Source: an uncultured Eubacteriales bacterium (lineage in GTDB: Bacteria; Bacillota; Clostridia; Monoglobales; Monoglobaceae). Taken from it: a stretch of DNA of 64,000 bases. The position numbers and the translations under genes are program-made. The DNA lies in NCBI GenBank assembly GCA_900545865.1, contig URAN01000004.1, positions 35,026 through 99,025 on the forward strand. The letters are read 5' to 3'. Below the pieces are notes generated by a model, which worked only from the letters and a program-made list of their open reading frames with translations, was not told the origin of the DNA and did not search any database. The first letter of the stretch is position 1. Each line of letters starts with the position of its first letter. Of this stretch, positions 10,629-18,414 are shown piece by piece.

Positions 10629-13600
10629 TTAATTCCATAATCCGTCCATTGTATTTATTTTCTCGATTATCCGGTTTGCGATTTTTCTGTCCTCATCAAC
10701 CGTGGGATGCCCCATACTCGATGCCGAAAAGTTCTTTATTTCCAAATAATAAAATCCGTTGTTTTCGCCGCCCCGGTCTGTCACCGCTTGCCGAACCGAT
10801 TCAGGGTATCCGCCTTTTTCTCTTGCTATGCACAATACTTTTGCATTCGGATACGCCGTCCTGATTTTATCCAAAAGCACAGCATATTTTTGTGCAAAAC
10901 CCGTTTCAACGTTTTCAACCTTTTTCGAACCGTACATATCATTCTCACCCAGAAAAACGGTGACGAGCTGCGGAACGAATTTGCCGTAATCCCACTTTGT
11001 ACGCGTTGACATATTTAAGCCGGTATTGCCGACATATACATCGGCAAAGTCAAACAGGTCGGTCATAGTACAATCGGTGCTGCCGTCGCTGTTCACATAC
11101 ACGCCTTTTCCCTCATAAGCCGTTACGTTATAATCCGCATCAAACTCTCTTGCGACAAACCCCGTATACGAATTATAGTTATCGGAATTCTGCGCACAGA
11201 ACGATTTTGAATACGAAAGCTCGGGCGAATTTGCATAACCCGTTGTAAAGCTGTCGCCGATGAACTCTATCTTTTTAGCCTTAGCGAGCGTTGCTCTCGG
11301 CTCTCCGTCCGTACGGATTTTGCTTATTCCGATTGTTCCGCGCGATGCCTCTGACGAACGCTTTAGCGCTATTGTATACGTTCCCTTTTTATCAGCTTTA
11401 AATATCTCGTTCCAACCCTGTTTAAGCTTAATTCTGTTCACCGACACCTCTCCGTTCGGCTCACAGCGGCTCACAACATTGAAATAGTTACCGTTTGTCA
11501 CGCTGTCGTCATAAGAAGATTTGTCAACATAAACGCTTGCAACGATACCCGTGAACTCAAATTCAAATCCGGAATTTGTCCAGTTAAAAGTTCTCGTTTT
11601 GACGGCCGCGGCATCTTTGTCTGCCTTATAATCAACAACTTCGCCTCTGCCGCAGATACGCACATTGTTCTCCGCGACATTCGCGTCCAAAAGCGAATAT
11701 TCGCTTATCTCGCCCGGCACAACATAGCTATAGCTGTCGGTGACGGGATATAAATTTTGTCCGTTGTTCCAAAAATAAAACGTTATCTTATCCGTCTCTT
11801 CAACGCCCGAGAGCGCGATTGTCTTTTCGGCATCGCTCTCGCCCGATGCAACGGTTATATTATCCTCTTTGACAAGTTTTAATCTGTTATCCGAATCATA
11901 TACCGCACAGATAATTTTTGCGTCCGTACTTTCATCTTTAGGATTTGACGCCGCAATATCTATCGTTGCATTTGTTCCGTCAAACGAAATACCGTTCAGC
12001 GATGTGTAAATCAGATTTTTATCCTTAAAATATCCGAGCTTTATCAGCTCTCTGCCCGAATATCCCAACGCCTTCGCTTGGTCAATCGTCAATAATTCCG
12101 GAAAGCCGACCGCGGCAAGAACACCGCTGCCTGTATTTATTGCGTCAATCTTTACATACTTGTACATTGATTTGCTGATACGCGCCTCAACTCTGAGCGG
12201 GTAATACGTCGAGAATGACTTAAGATATTGAATCCCCGATGTCGGGTGCAGGTATTTAAAATTTCCTATCGCGCTTTCTTTATTCAGCGGCGTTCTCGTC
12301 CTGATTGAATTTCCGTCACGAGAGCCGATTTTATCCGCATATTTGTATAATTCCGTCACACTCGGAACAGCAATCTTTGAATAATCGACCGTATCGTTTG
12401 TCATTTTATCCGTATATCCGGCCTCGGTTTCCCAATACGTTCGGTTTATATACCGCTCATAACCATCGGGAGCAATATATTGCTTTATAAATTCATCAGT
12501 ATTGATATGATGCGCGATTGAATTTTCATCATTTGAATCATAAATCTGATACAATTTAGTTGTATCCAACGGGTCAATATAATTTGCCGTTCTGTCGTCC
12601 AGCGAATCACTGAGCAGCAATATGCTGGCATCGTCCGAATCGAGCATCGTATATCCGATTCCTCTGAAACCGTCAACATCCAAATAAAGCCTGTCGTTTC
12701 TGTCCGCGTGTTCTTTCATACCTGTCGGCGGTTGATTCCATTCGCCGAGATATGATAAGTTCTCGCCTGTCAGCAACGAGTTTGAAATATACTTTGTTCC
12801 GTCCTGCATTTTCGCCGCCGCAATCACATACTTATTTGCGTGCGAATTCAAAAGCGTGAACTTTGCGCCGTTTTCGGCCGTTCCTGCCATTTCCCACGTA
12901 CCTTGTTCACCACTGTCGGAAACAAAATAAGCAATCTTTTGAGCCGTACCCGTTATATCCTCCGTATCATCTTTATTCGCCGCGGTCAGAGTATATCCCG
13001 ACTTGATTCCCTCTCCGCCGTTGGACGTAATATTAAGCTTTACGTCTTCCCTACCCGTGATACCTCCGAAATCGAAATTACCCCATTCATCATCCGTATA
13101 AAGTCCGCCGCTGTTTCCCGTCTCAAGGATTTTTGCGACTACCGCCGCCCCTGCGGATTCAGCTTTAACGTTTTTAAAAATGTCATTGCTGACCCAAAAC
13201 ACGGGAACAATCGGATATGCCGTTCCGTTTGTTGTCAAAAACTGTCTTCCGCCGCTCTTTAGAATTGCCTCAAAACAACCGTATGTGCCTTTGGTGCTGT
13301 CTACCGTCTCGGTGGGGGTTCTGAGCGCAATGCCTTTATTGTAACCGATTATGTCGGCATATGTATTATATTCGTTTACGCTTATCGGCGCCGTCTTTGC
13401 ATTGATAACGGTATCGTTTTGCATATTCGAATAATCCGACCCGAAATTCGGGTTTCCAGCCTCTGTTTCCCAATTTGTGCTTTGCAGGTATGCCTGCATT
13501 GACTCGGGCATAATATTTGCCGTGATAAAATCGGTCTTGTTCATTTTGCAAAGAACGCTGTTTTCATCATCGGTTTTAAATATCTGTCTTTTCTCGCTGT

Positions 13601-14186
13601 CATCATATATTTTTAACCCCGAAATAGGCTCGGCGGCAAAAAATGATTTGTCCGCGTCGCTGTGCAGCAGCAACAGCTCTTTTGACTTATTAGTGCCGTC
13701 GGTGAATACAACTTTATTCTCGGGTTTGGAATCGGGCGTTGCCCCGATGGCGGATTTATCCCACGCAAGTACGTGTTTGAGATTTTCGCCGACCGTCACG
13801 GTGTTCGAGATATATTTAACGTTGGAATTATTCGTCAAAACCGCACAGATTTGCTTGTTCGCCATGTCGTTTGTGATTGTGTATGTGTCACCGGCTGTCT
13901 CTGTTGCCGTCCATATATTGTCCTCGCCCGAATAATAGTATTTTATTTCTTTTTTATCCGCACATACACCGCTGTTATTCAAATCCGAAACGGACAGAGT
14001 ATAGCCCGATTTGATTCTCTCGCCGCCGTTTGACACGATTTGAATTTGACCCTCGATTGCATCGGCGTCCGCCGAATTGAGCGTTAACGAAACACCGTTC
14101 CTCTCTGCGGCGGCAAGCGATGCAACACCCGTTCCGACCAGCATTGCCGCGCTTAAAACCGCGGCGATAACCTTTTTGATTTCCAT
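10629..14186 (-). CDS. Secreted multidomain CE2-type acetyl esterase (1185 aa)
   Basis: The ATG at 14186 has AAGGAGG eight bases upstream; the nine extra residues of the longer frame would contain that site and are rejected. Domain order mirrors its downstream paralogue: signal peptide, Ig-like module, DUF6273-like domain (ALRTP, PVFWVSNDIFKN), second Ig-like module, second DUF6273-like domain (WETEAG, RTRTP), beta linker, CE2-type jelly roll (about 850-965, starting NVRICGRGEVVDY), and SGNH domain from about 973. Catalytic blocks: IEFIGDSFTTGYA (Ser about 979), LGEND (Asn about 1082, Glu in place of the usual Thr) and MGHPT (His about 1160) with no Asp two or three residues before the His. 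Some known CE2 enzymes work with a Ser-His dyad, so this does not mean inactivity. Predicted role: removing acetyl groups from a polysaccharide outside the cell. This is the first gene of the minus-strand cluster. Confidence 0.85.
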   Translation of the reverse strand: MEIKKVIAAVLSAAMLVGTGVASLAAAERNGVSLTLNSADADAIEGQIQIVSNGGERIKSGYTLSVSDLNNSGVCADKKEIKYYYSGEDNIWTATETAGDTYTITNDMANKQICAVLTNNSNVKYISNTVTVGENLKHVLAWDKSAIGATPDSKPENKVVFTDGTNKSKELLLLHSDADKSFFAAEPISGLKIYDDSEKRQIFKTDDENSVLCKMNKTDFITANIMPESMQAYLQSTNWETEAGNPNFGSDYSNMQNDTVINAKTAPISVNEYNTYADIIGYNKGIALRTPTETVDSTKGTYGCFEAILKSGGRQFLTTNGTAYPIVPVFWVSNDIFKNVKAESAGAAVVAKILETGNSGGLYTDDEWGNFDFGGITGREDVKLNITSNGGEGIKSGYTLTAANKDDTEDITGTAQKIAYFVSDSGEQGTWEMAGTAENGAKFTLLNSHANKYVIAAAKMQDGTKYISNSLLTGENLSYLGEWNQPPTGMKEHADRNDRLYLDVDGFRGIGYTMLDSDDASILLLSDSLDDRTANYIDPLDTTKLYQIYDSNDENSIAHHINTDEFIKQYIAPDGYERYINRTYWETEAGYTDKMTNDTVDYSKIAVPSVTELYKYADKIGSRDGNSIRTRTPLNKESAIGNFKYLHPTSGIQYLKSFSTYYPLRVEARISKSMYKYVKIDAINTGSGVLAAVGFPELLTIDQAKALGYSGRELIKLGYFKDKNLIYTSLNGISFDGTNATIDIAASNPKDESTDAKIICAVYDSDNRLKLVKEDNITVASGESDAEKTIALSGVEETDKITFYFWNNGQNLYPVTDSYSYVVPGEISEYSLLDANVAENNVRICGRGEVVDYKADKDAAAVKTRTFNWTNSGFEFEFTGIVASVYVDKSSYDDSVTNGNYFNVVSRCEPNGEVSVNRIKLKQGWNEIFKADKKGTYTIALKRSSEASRGTIGISKIRTDGEPRATLAKAKKIEFIGDSFTTGYANSPELSYSKSFCAQNSDNYNSYTGFVAREFDADYNVTAYEGKGVYVNSDGSTDCTMTDLFDFADVYVGNTGLNMSTRTKWDYGKFVPQLVTVFLGENDMYGSKKVENVETGFAQKYAVLLDKIRTAYPNAKVLCIAREKGGYPESVRQAVTDRGGENNGFYYLEIKNFSASSMGHPTVDEDRKIANRIIEKINTMDGLWN

Positions 14187-14286
14187 TACTTTTTCCTCCT
14201 TACCTCTTGGCATTTGGTACTGTTTGCTTATCCTCTTTTCGGTTGATTCTTACTTCGGCTGCATCTTTTTGAAAATATAAAACTGT

Positions 14287-14314
14287 ATTCTAACACATTA
14301 AATCTTTTACCCAA
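14287..14314 (-). promoter_or_regulatory. Candidate promoter of the esterase/SLH cluster
   Basis: On the minus strand: TTGGGT, 16 bases, TAGAAT with an upstream TG. It is the best sigma-A-like match ahead of the 14186 start codon and gives a leader of about 95 bases. The match is moderate. Confidence 0.4.
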
Positions 14315-14419
14315 CTTTTAATTTAAATACTATTTTGGTTATATTATTCAAAACCAAAAATTTTAGTTGTGCATTTTGTATAAACGATTAAAGTTTATCT
14401 TATAATATTTATAACACAC

Positions 14420-14448
14420 TTAACACACGCTCCGCAAGACTATATAAT
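14420..14448 (+). promoter_or_regulatory. Candidate promoter toward the small AraC gene
   Basis: TTAACA, 17 bases, TATAAT on the plus strand. It would give a long leader of about 250 bases to the AraC gene at 14708, across the inverted repeats at 14493-14540. Confidence 0.45.
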
Positions 14449-14707
14449 AATTAAAAACGAACCATATTCTATGATTAATACTGCTTTGCACGGTCGTTTT
14501 TCGACTCAGTCAAAAAGCTGTCTGCCGCCCTTTGACAGCAATTTAAAAATTGTTTTGGATTTTAAATTAGATTATTCGCAATTATGCATTTTCAGATTTA
14601 ACAATCACCTAAAATATTTATATTGATATTATAATATTACAAAACAAAAGTTTCAATTTTAAAATGTTTTAAGAAATAAGCATTTTGTTAGAACGGAGAT
14701 GTTCCAA

Positions 14708-15022
14708 ATGTTAAACGAAAGCTGTGAAGTATACGAAAATTATGCGGAAGAAATCTCCGCGGAAAAGCTTGCAGATATGCTGAATTATTCAAGATGTCAT
14801 TTTTCGGTCAAGTTTAAACAAATTATGAGTATGACCCCTCACGAATATATAAAAAAACGCAGAATAGACCGCGCAAAAGAACTTTTGATTGAGGACAACA
14901 CCTCGATAGAAAAGATTGCGGAACTTATCGGATACAATGACGCGTGCAGCTTTATCAGGGCTTTTAAGAGTATGGAAAACATCACCCCTTTGCAATTCAA
15001 AAAAAGATATTTCTGCCGCTGA
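14708..15022 (+). CDS. AraC-type DNA-binding-domain-only regulator (104 aa)
   Basis: Start chosen at the second ATG (14708), nine bases after GGAG; the first ATG (14699) abuts that site. The product is little more than the AraC/XylS double helix-turn-helix: the first HTH around LADMLNYSRCHFSVKFKQIM, the conserved MTPHEYIKKRRIDRAKELL linker helix, the second HTH around IEKIAELIGYNDACSFIRAF, and a C-terminal TPLQFKKRY. There is no sensor domain. It could be a free-standing regulator of SoxS/MarA size or the surviving end of a longer AraC protein. It diverges from the large esterase/SLH cluster, so that cluster is a plausible target (inference). Confidence 0.8.
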   Translation: MLNESCEVYENYAEEISAEKLADMLNYSRCHFSVKFKQIMSMTPHEYIKKRRIDRAKELLIEDNTSIEKIAELIGYNDACSFIRAFKSMENITPLQFKKRYFCR

Positions 15023-15072
15023 ACTTTTCTCATCACACAAAATCCGGACAATATAAAAACACCGGTACATAA

Positions 15073-15104
15073 AGAGCCGAGACGAATCAATTCGCCTCGG
15101 CTCT
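15073..15104. terminator. Bidirectional terminator between araC-like gene and pckA
   Basis: A 14-base-pair perfect stem (AGAGCCGAGACGAA / TTCGCCTCGGCTCT, four-base loop) with T-rich flanks lies between two convergent genes and can serve both. Confidence 0.85.
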
Positions 15105-15152
15105 GTTATATTTTGGGTTTTGGTTTTTAAAGCTTTATATTTCGCCCTAAAA

Positions 15153-16757
15153 TTATTTCTGAGGACCTGCCGAAACAAGAGCTTTGCCTGCTGCGTTACC
15201 CTCGTATTTAGCAAAATTCTTGATGAATCTGCCTGCCAAATCCAACGCTTTTTCTTCCCAATCTGCCACATTCTCATATGTGTCACGCGGGTCGAGGATA
15301 GCCGAATCAACACCCGGAAGCTCTGTCGGTACTTCGAAATCAAAATGCGGAATCTTCTTTGTCGGTGCGTCCAGAATTGCGCCGCTCAAAATTGCGTCGA
15401 TGATACCGCGTGTATCTTTGATTGATATACGCTTGCCCGTACCGTTCCAGCCTGTGTTTACGAGGTATGCTTTCGCACCGCTCTTTTGCATCTTTTTAAC
15501 GAGCTCCTCTGCGTACTTGGTCGGGTGCAATTCGAGGAAAGCCTGACCGAAGCAAGCCGAGAATGTCGGTGTGGGTTCTGTTATACCTCTCTCTGTTCCG
15601 GCGAGCTTTGCCGTGAATCCCGAAAGGAAGTAATACTGCGTCTGTTCCGGTGTAAGAATCGATACCGGGGGAAGTACGCCGAAAGCATCGGCAGACAGGA
15701 ATATTACATTCTTTGCGTCCGGAGCCGCCGAAACGGGGCGAACGATGTTTTCGATATGGTCAATCGGGTAAGAAACACGAGTGTTTTCCGTTACCGACTT
15801 GTCATCAAAGTCAATCTTTCCGTTTTCGTCAAGCGTAACGTTTTCAAGCAATGCGTCACGGCGAATAGCGTTATATATATCGGGTTCGGATTCTTTGTCG
15901 AGGTTGATAACCTTTGCATAGCATCCGCCCTCAAAGTTAAATACACCGTTATCATCCCAGCCGTGTTCGTCATCACCGATGAGCAAACGCTTGGGGTCTG
16001 TTGACAATGTTGTCTTACCTGTTCCCGAAAGACCGAAGAATATAGCTGTATTCTTGCCTTCTTTATCGGTGTTTGCCGAACAGTGCATCGATGCGATTCC
16101 GCGAAGCGGCAGGTAATAGTTCATCATCGAGAACATACCTTTTTTCATCTCGCCGCCGTACCAGGTGTTTACTATAACCTGTTCACGGCTTGTTATGTTG
16201 AACATAACCGCTGTTTCGGAATTCAAGCCGAGTTCTTTATAATTTTCAACCTTTGCCTTTGATGCGTTGTAAACAACGAAATCAGGTTCAAAGTCCTTTA
16301 ATTCTTCCTCGGTCGGCTTGATAAACATATTTGTAACAAAGTGAGCCTGCCATGCAACCTCAACTATGAAACGGATTGCCATACGGGTATCCTTGTTTGT
16401 TCCGCAGAACGCGTCAACAACAAACAATCTCTTGTTCGAAAGCTCTTTGATAGCTATGTCCTTAACAGCCTTCCACGCCTCTTGTGATGCGGGATGGTTA
16501 TCATTTTTATATTCATCCGAAGTCCACCAAACGGTATCCTTTGAATTTTCATCTTCTACTATAAATTTATCTTTGGGCGAGCGACCCGTGTATACACCGG
16601 TCATAACGTTGACTGCACCCAGCTCACTTACCTGACCCTTTTCAAAGCCCTCTAAACCGGGTTTTGTTTCCTCTTCAAACAACTGTTCGTATGAGGGGTT
16701 GTAAACAACCTCGGTTGTTCCGCTAATGCCATACTTGCTCAAATTAATCTCTGCCAT
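15153..16757 (-). CDS. pckA: Phosphoenolpyruvate carboxykinase (ATP)
   Basis: Interconverts oxaloacetate + ATP and PEP + CO2 + ADP in the cytoplasm. The 534-aa product is of normal family length. The P-loop FFGLSGTGKTTLS, the metal/nucleotide block LIGDDEHGWDDNGVFNFEGG, TGRSPKDKFIVED and TNKDTRMAIRFI are all present, as is WNGTGKRISIKDTR near the C-terminus. Start taken at the ATG at 16757 with an AGAGGT site; the 77 extra upstream residues of the longer frame have no counterpart in the family. In fermentative gut Clostridia the enzyme often runs in the carboxylating direction to save ATP (family knowledge). It stands alone, with its own promoter and a terminator downstream. Confidence 0.97.
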   Translation of the reverse strand: MAEINLSKYGISGTTEVVYNPSYEQLFEEETKPGLEGFEKGQVSELGAVNVMTGVYTGRSPKDKFIVEDENSKDTVWWTSDEYKNDNHPASQEAWKAVKDIAIKELSNKRLFVVDAFCGTNKDTRMAIRFIVEVAWQAHFVTNMFIKPTEEELKDFEPDFVVYNASKAKVENYKELGLNSETAVMFNITSREQVIVNTWYGGEMKKGMFSMMNYYLPLRGIASMHCSANTDKEGKNTAIFFGLSGTGKTTLSTDPKRLLIGDDEHGWDDNGVFNFEGGCYAKVINLDKESEPDIYNAIRRDALLENVTLDENGKIDFDDKSVTENTRVSYPIDHIENIVRPVSAAPDAKNVIFLSADAFGVLPPVSILTPEQTQYYFLSGFTAKLAGTERGITEPTPTFSACFGQAFLELHPTKYAEELVKKMQKSGAKAYLVNTGWNGTGKRISIKDTRGIIDAILSGAILDAPTKKIPHFDFEVPTELPGVDSAILDPRDTYENVADWEEKALDLAGRFIKNFAKYEGNAAGKALVSAGPQK

Positions 16758-16874
16758 ACTTATTCTACCTCTTTCTTTTGATTTCTTCCGACTCCGAAAA
16801 GAGCCCGTGAACCAAAAACGCACATAATACTCATCGTGGGACGGCAAATGCGTCTTTGTGTTCGACTGATAATA

Positions 16875-16903
16875 ATTATACCTTAAAACCGTCAAAAATG
16901 CAA
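16875..16903 (-). promoter_or_regulatory. pckA promoter
   Basis: Minus strand: TTGCAT, 17 bases, TATAAT, giving a leader of about 110 bases to the pckA start codon. An extra TTGACA lies just upstream of the -35. Confidence 0.65.
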
Positions 16904-17051
16904 TGTCAAAAGCGAAAAATTTTACATAAAAGCGGCGGCTTTTTTGGTAAAGTTGTCGAGCGTTCATAAAAATTAAACATAATCGCAATTTATTATACCC
17001 GATTCGGCGGCGTTAAAAACATAAATTATCTCAACTATTTTAAAAAAATAC

Positions 17052-17080
17052 TTGAATTTTATCATATATTATGTTAAAAT
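17052..17080 (+). promoter_or_regulatory. Promoter of the stalk-domain gene pair
   Basis: TTGAAT, 17 bases, TAAAAT on the plus strand. Transcription would start near 17087, so the structured element at 17110-17293 forms the 5' leader of the mRNA. Confidence 0.6.
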
Positions 17081-17109
17081 AAACTTAATAAAACACTGAA
17101 TTCGGAGGA

Positions 17110-17293
17110 AAATAACGTGAAATTTCCTTTCACGCTATGTCTCCGGCGGAATTAATTGCCCGTGCGAGATTTTCCTCGGCTGTGCCTCGGAAACGCACAT
17201 GGGCGAAAAAATCTCTTATTATTCCTTGCCCTGCGGATAAGAGAATACTAATTACAATTTATGCCGACGCAGGGCGGCGGAATGGAGATTTCT
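17110..17293 (+). ncRNA. Structured 5' leader, copy 1 (repeat of 27951-28138)
   Basis: A leader of about 185 bases that recurs in inverted orientation ahead of argF. Stems in order: P1 ATAACGTGAAA / TTTCACGCTAT (17112-17138, one mismatch); P2 17158-17166 with 17194-17204; P3 inside it, TTTCC-tc-GGC / GCC-tc-GGAAA (17171-17193); P4 TCTCTTAT / ATAAGAGA (17212-17219 with 17237-17244). The P4 loop carries GCCCTGCG (17228-17235), perfectly complementary to CGCAGGGC (17268-17275), which lies eight bases before the GGAG ribosome binding site (17284-17287): a predicted pseudoknot. Between the two copies, P2 and P3 show compensatory changes that keep the pairing. It may be a cis-regulatory RNA or a mobile palindromic element that supplies a ribosome binding site. 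I do not recognise a known riboswitch class. Confidence 0.6.
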
Positions 17294-17821
17294 ATGAAAT
17301 TCAAAAAGAAACTTTTAATGATTACAATGGCGGCAAGTATGCTCTTATCATCCGTTTCGGCATTTGCCGCGGCAGAGAGAATCGTTATGAACGGAAACGA
17401 AGTCGAAATCCCGACCGAAATGGGTCAGATTCGCGAAATCGATGACAGAACATTCGTTCCCATTCGTTTCATAATGGAATATCTCAACTGTACCGTTAAT
17501 TATCAGGAAACAAACTATGTTACCGAAAGAGAAGGTGTTAAAACCGAAGAAGTACGCAGCACTGTCACTATGACAAGTCTTGACACGGGCATTTCGTACT
17601 TCCTTACGATTGGCGACAACAAACTGTTTATTTTAACCGCGTCCGATGCACAAATTATCCAAATGGATACAAATGCTTTCCTCGGCGATGATGACAGAAC
17701 TTATGTTCCCATTCGCTTTTTGGCTGAGGCAATCGGATACACAGTCGGCTGGGACGAGGCAAGTCAGACCGTAAGCCTTGACGCAACCGAGGATTCGTCC
17801 GTATACACCCCCGTCGGCTAA
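17294..17821 (+). CDS. Secreted stalk-domain protein (copper amine oxidase N-terminal-like)
   Basis: The ATG at 17294 sits six bases after GGAG and opens a clean signal peptide (MKFKKKLLMITMAASMLLSS, cleavage after AFA), giving 175 aa. The mature part is one duplicated stalk domain of the Cu_amine_oxidN1 type. Each half carries the signature DDRTFVPIRFIMEYLN or DDRTYVPIRFLAEAIGYTVG, ending in GWDEASQTVSL. Such domains occur in wall-associated Firmicutes proteins, usually as spacers next to a catalytic or SLH domain. Here the domain is on its own. A paralogue follows 62 bases downstream. The N-terminal extension beginning at 17261 is part of the repeated leader and not likely translated. Confidence 0.85.
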   Translation: MKFKKKLLMITMAASMLLSSVSAFAAAERIVMNGNEVEIPTEMGQIREIDDRTFVPIRFIMEYLNCTVNYQETNYVTEREGVKTEEVRSTVTMTSLDTGISYFLTIGDNKLFILTASDAQIIQMDTNAFLGDDDRTYVPIRFLAEAIGYTVGWDEASQTVSLDATEDSSVYTPVG

Positions 17822-17883
17822 ACACGGAATCTGTCTTTGAGACAGAAACCATTTAACACGGCAAAACGAACGGAGTCGGATTT

Positions 17884-18345
17884 ATGAAGATTAGACATTT
17901 AAGATTTTTAACACCGGTACTTACGGCGATACTTATATATTCGGGCTGGGCGGCTTATGCCGCGGCGGACAGCATAGTGATTGACGGAACCGTTGCGGAA
18001 ATTCCGCCCGAAATGGGTCAAATTCGCGAACGCGACAATCGGACATTTGTTCCTGTGCGCTTTGTATCGGAATTTTTAAAGTATGATGTGTGGTTTGACA
18101 CAAATTCAAGGGCGGCGTGCATAGGCTCGTCAACCTCTTTGATTTATGTTCAAAACGGAAGCAACTCGCTTTTTATCACATCTCTTGAAACGGGTGCGGT
18201 CACGACCGTTACTATGGATACGGCGGCGTATATAGACAGCGCGGACAACAGAACGTATTTGCCGATACGATTTCTCGCCGAGGCTCTCGGATACAAGGTC
18301 GGGTGGGATGAGTCAAGCCTGACCGTTACTCTCGACAAGCTTTAA
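17884..18345 (+). CDS. Second secreted stalk-domain protein (153 aa)
   Basis: A paralogue of the preceding gene: signal peptide (MKIRHLRFLTPVLTAILIYS, cleavage near AYA), then EIPPEMGQIRERDNRTFVPV and DNRTYLPIRFLAEALGYKVG with a final GWDESSLTVTL. It has the same two-half stalk architecture but a shorter middle. A GGAGT-like site precedes the ATG. A strong hairpin follows at 18356, so the pair forms a two-gene unit. Role unknown; wall-associated spacer or ligand-binding module by family. Confidence 0.8.
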   Translation: MKIRHLRFLTPVLTAILIYSGWAAYAAADSIVIDGTVAEIPPEMGQIRERDNRTFVPVRFVSEFLKYDVWFDTNSRAACIGSSTSLIYVQNGSNSLFITSLETGAVTTVTMDTAAYIDSADNRTYLPIRFLAEALGYKVGWDESSLTVTLDKL

Positions 18346-18355
18346 AAAGTTTATC

Positions 18356-18382
18356 AAACGACAGCTTTAACGGCTGTCGTTT
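18356..18382 (+). terminator. Terminator after the stalk-domain pair
   Basis: A ten-base-pair stem AAACGACAGC / GCTGTCGTTT with a seven-base loop lies 11 bases after the stop codon. Confidence 0.7.
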
Positions 18383-18414
18383 ATGTTTACATATTGATTT
18401 AAGGAGGCGGCATA

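Larger units (their letters stand above)
14187..14707. other. AT-rich intergenic region between divergent genes
   Basis: A 520-base region without a protein gene, separating the minus-strand esterase cluster from a plus-strand AraC gene. It holds the candidate promoters listed separately. Around 14493-14540 it also holds two inverted repeats: an interrupted palindrome TTTTTCGACTCAGTCAAAAA, and a hairpin with GCTGTC / GACAGC arms. These may be a remnant of a small palindromic repeat. No other conserved structure is seen. Confidence 0.5.

Noticed and set aside
15486..16004. 172-codon plus-strand ORF inside pckA
   Set aside because: Fully antisense to a well-conserved enzyme gene, with no family resemblance and no ribosome binding site.
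17261..17293. N-terminal extension Met-Pro-Thr-Gln-Gly-Gly-Gly ahead of the stalk protein (and likewise ahead of argF)
   Set aside because: It is translated from the repeated leader and occurs before two unrelated genes; both genes have a better ATG with GGAG spacing a few codons later.
17110..17293. Known riboswitch or T-box ahead of the stalk gene and argF
   Set aside because: I could not find a T-box sequence or the conserved core of any riboswitch class that I know, and the two downstream genes share no pathway.
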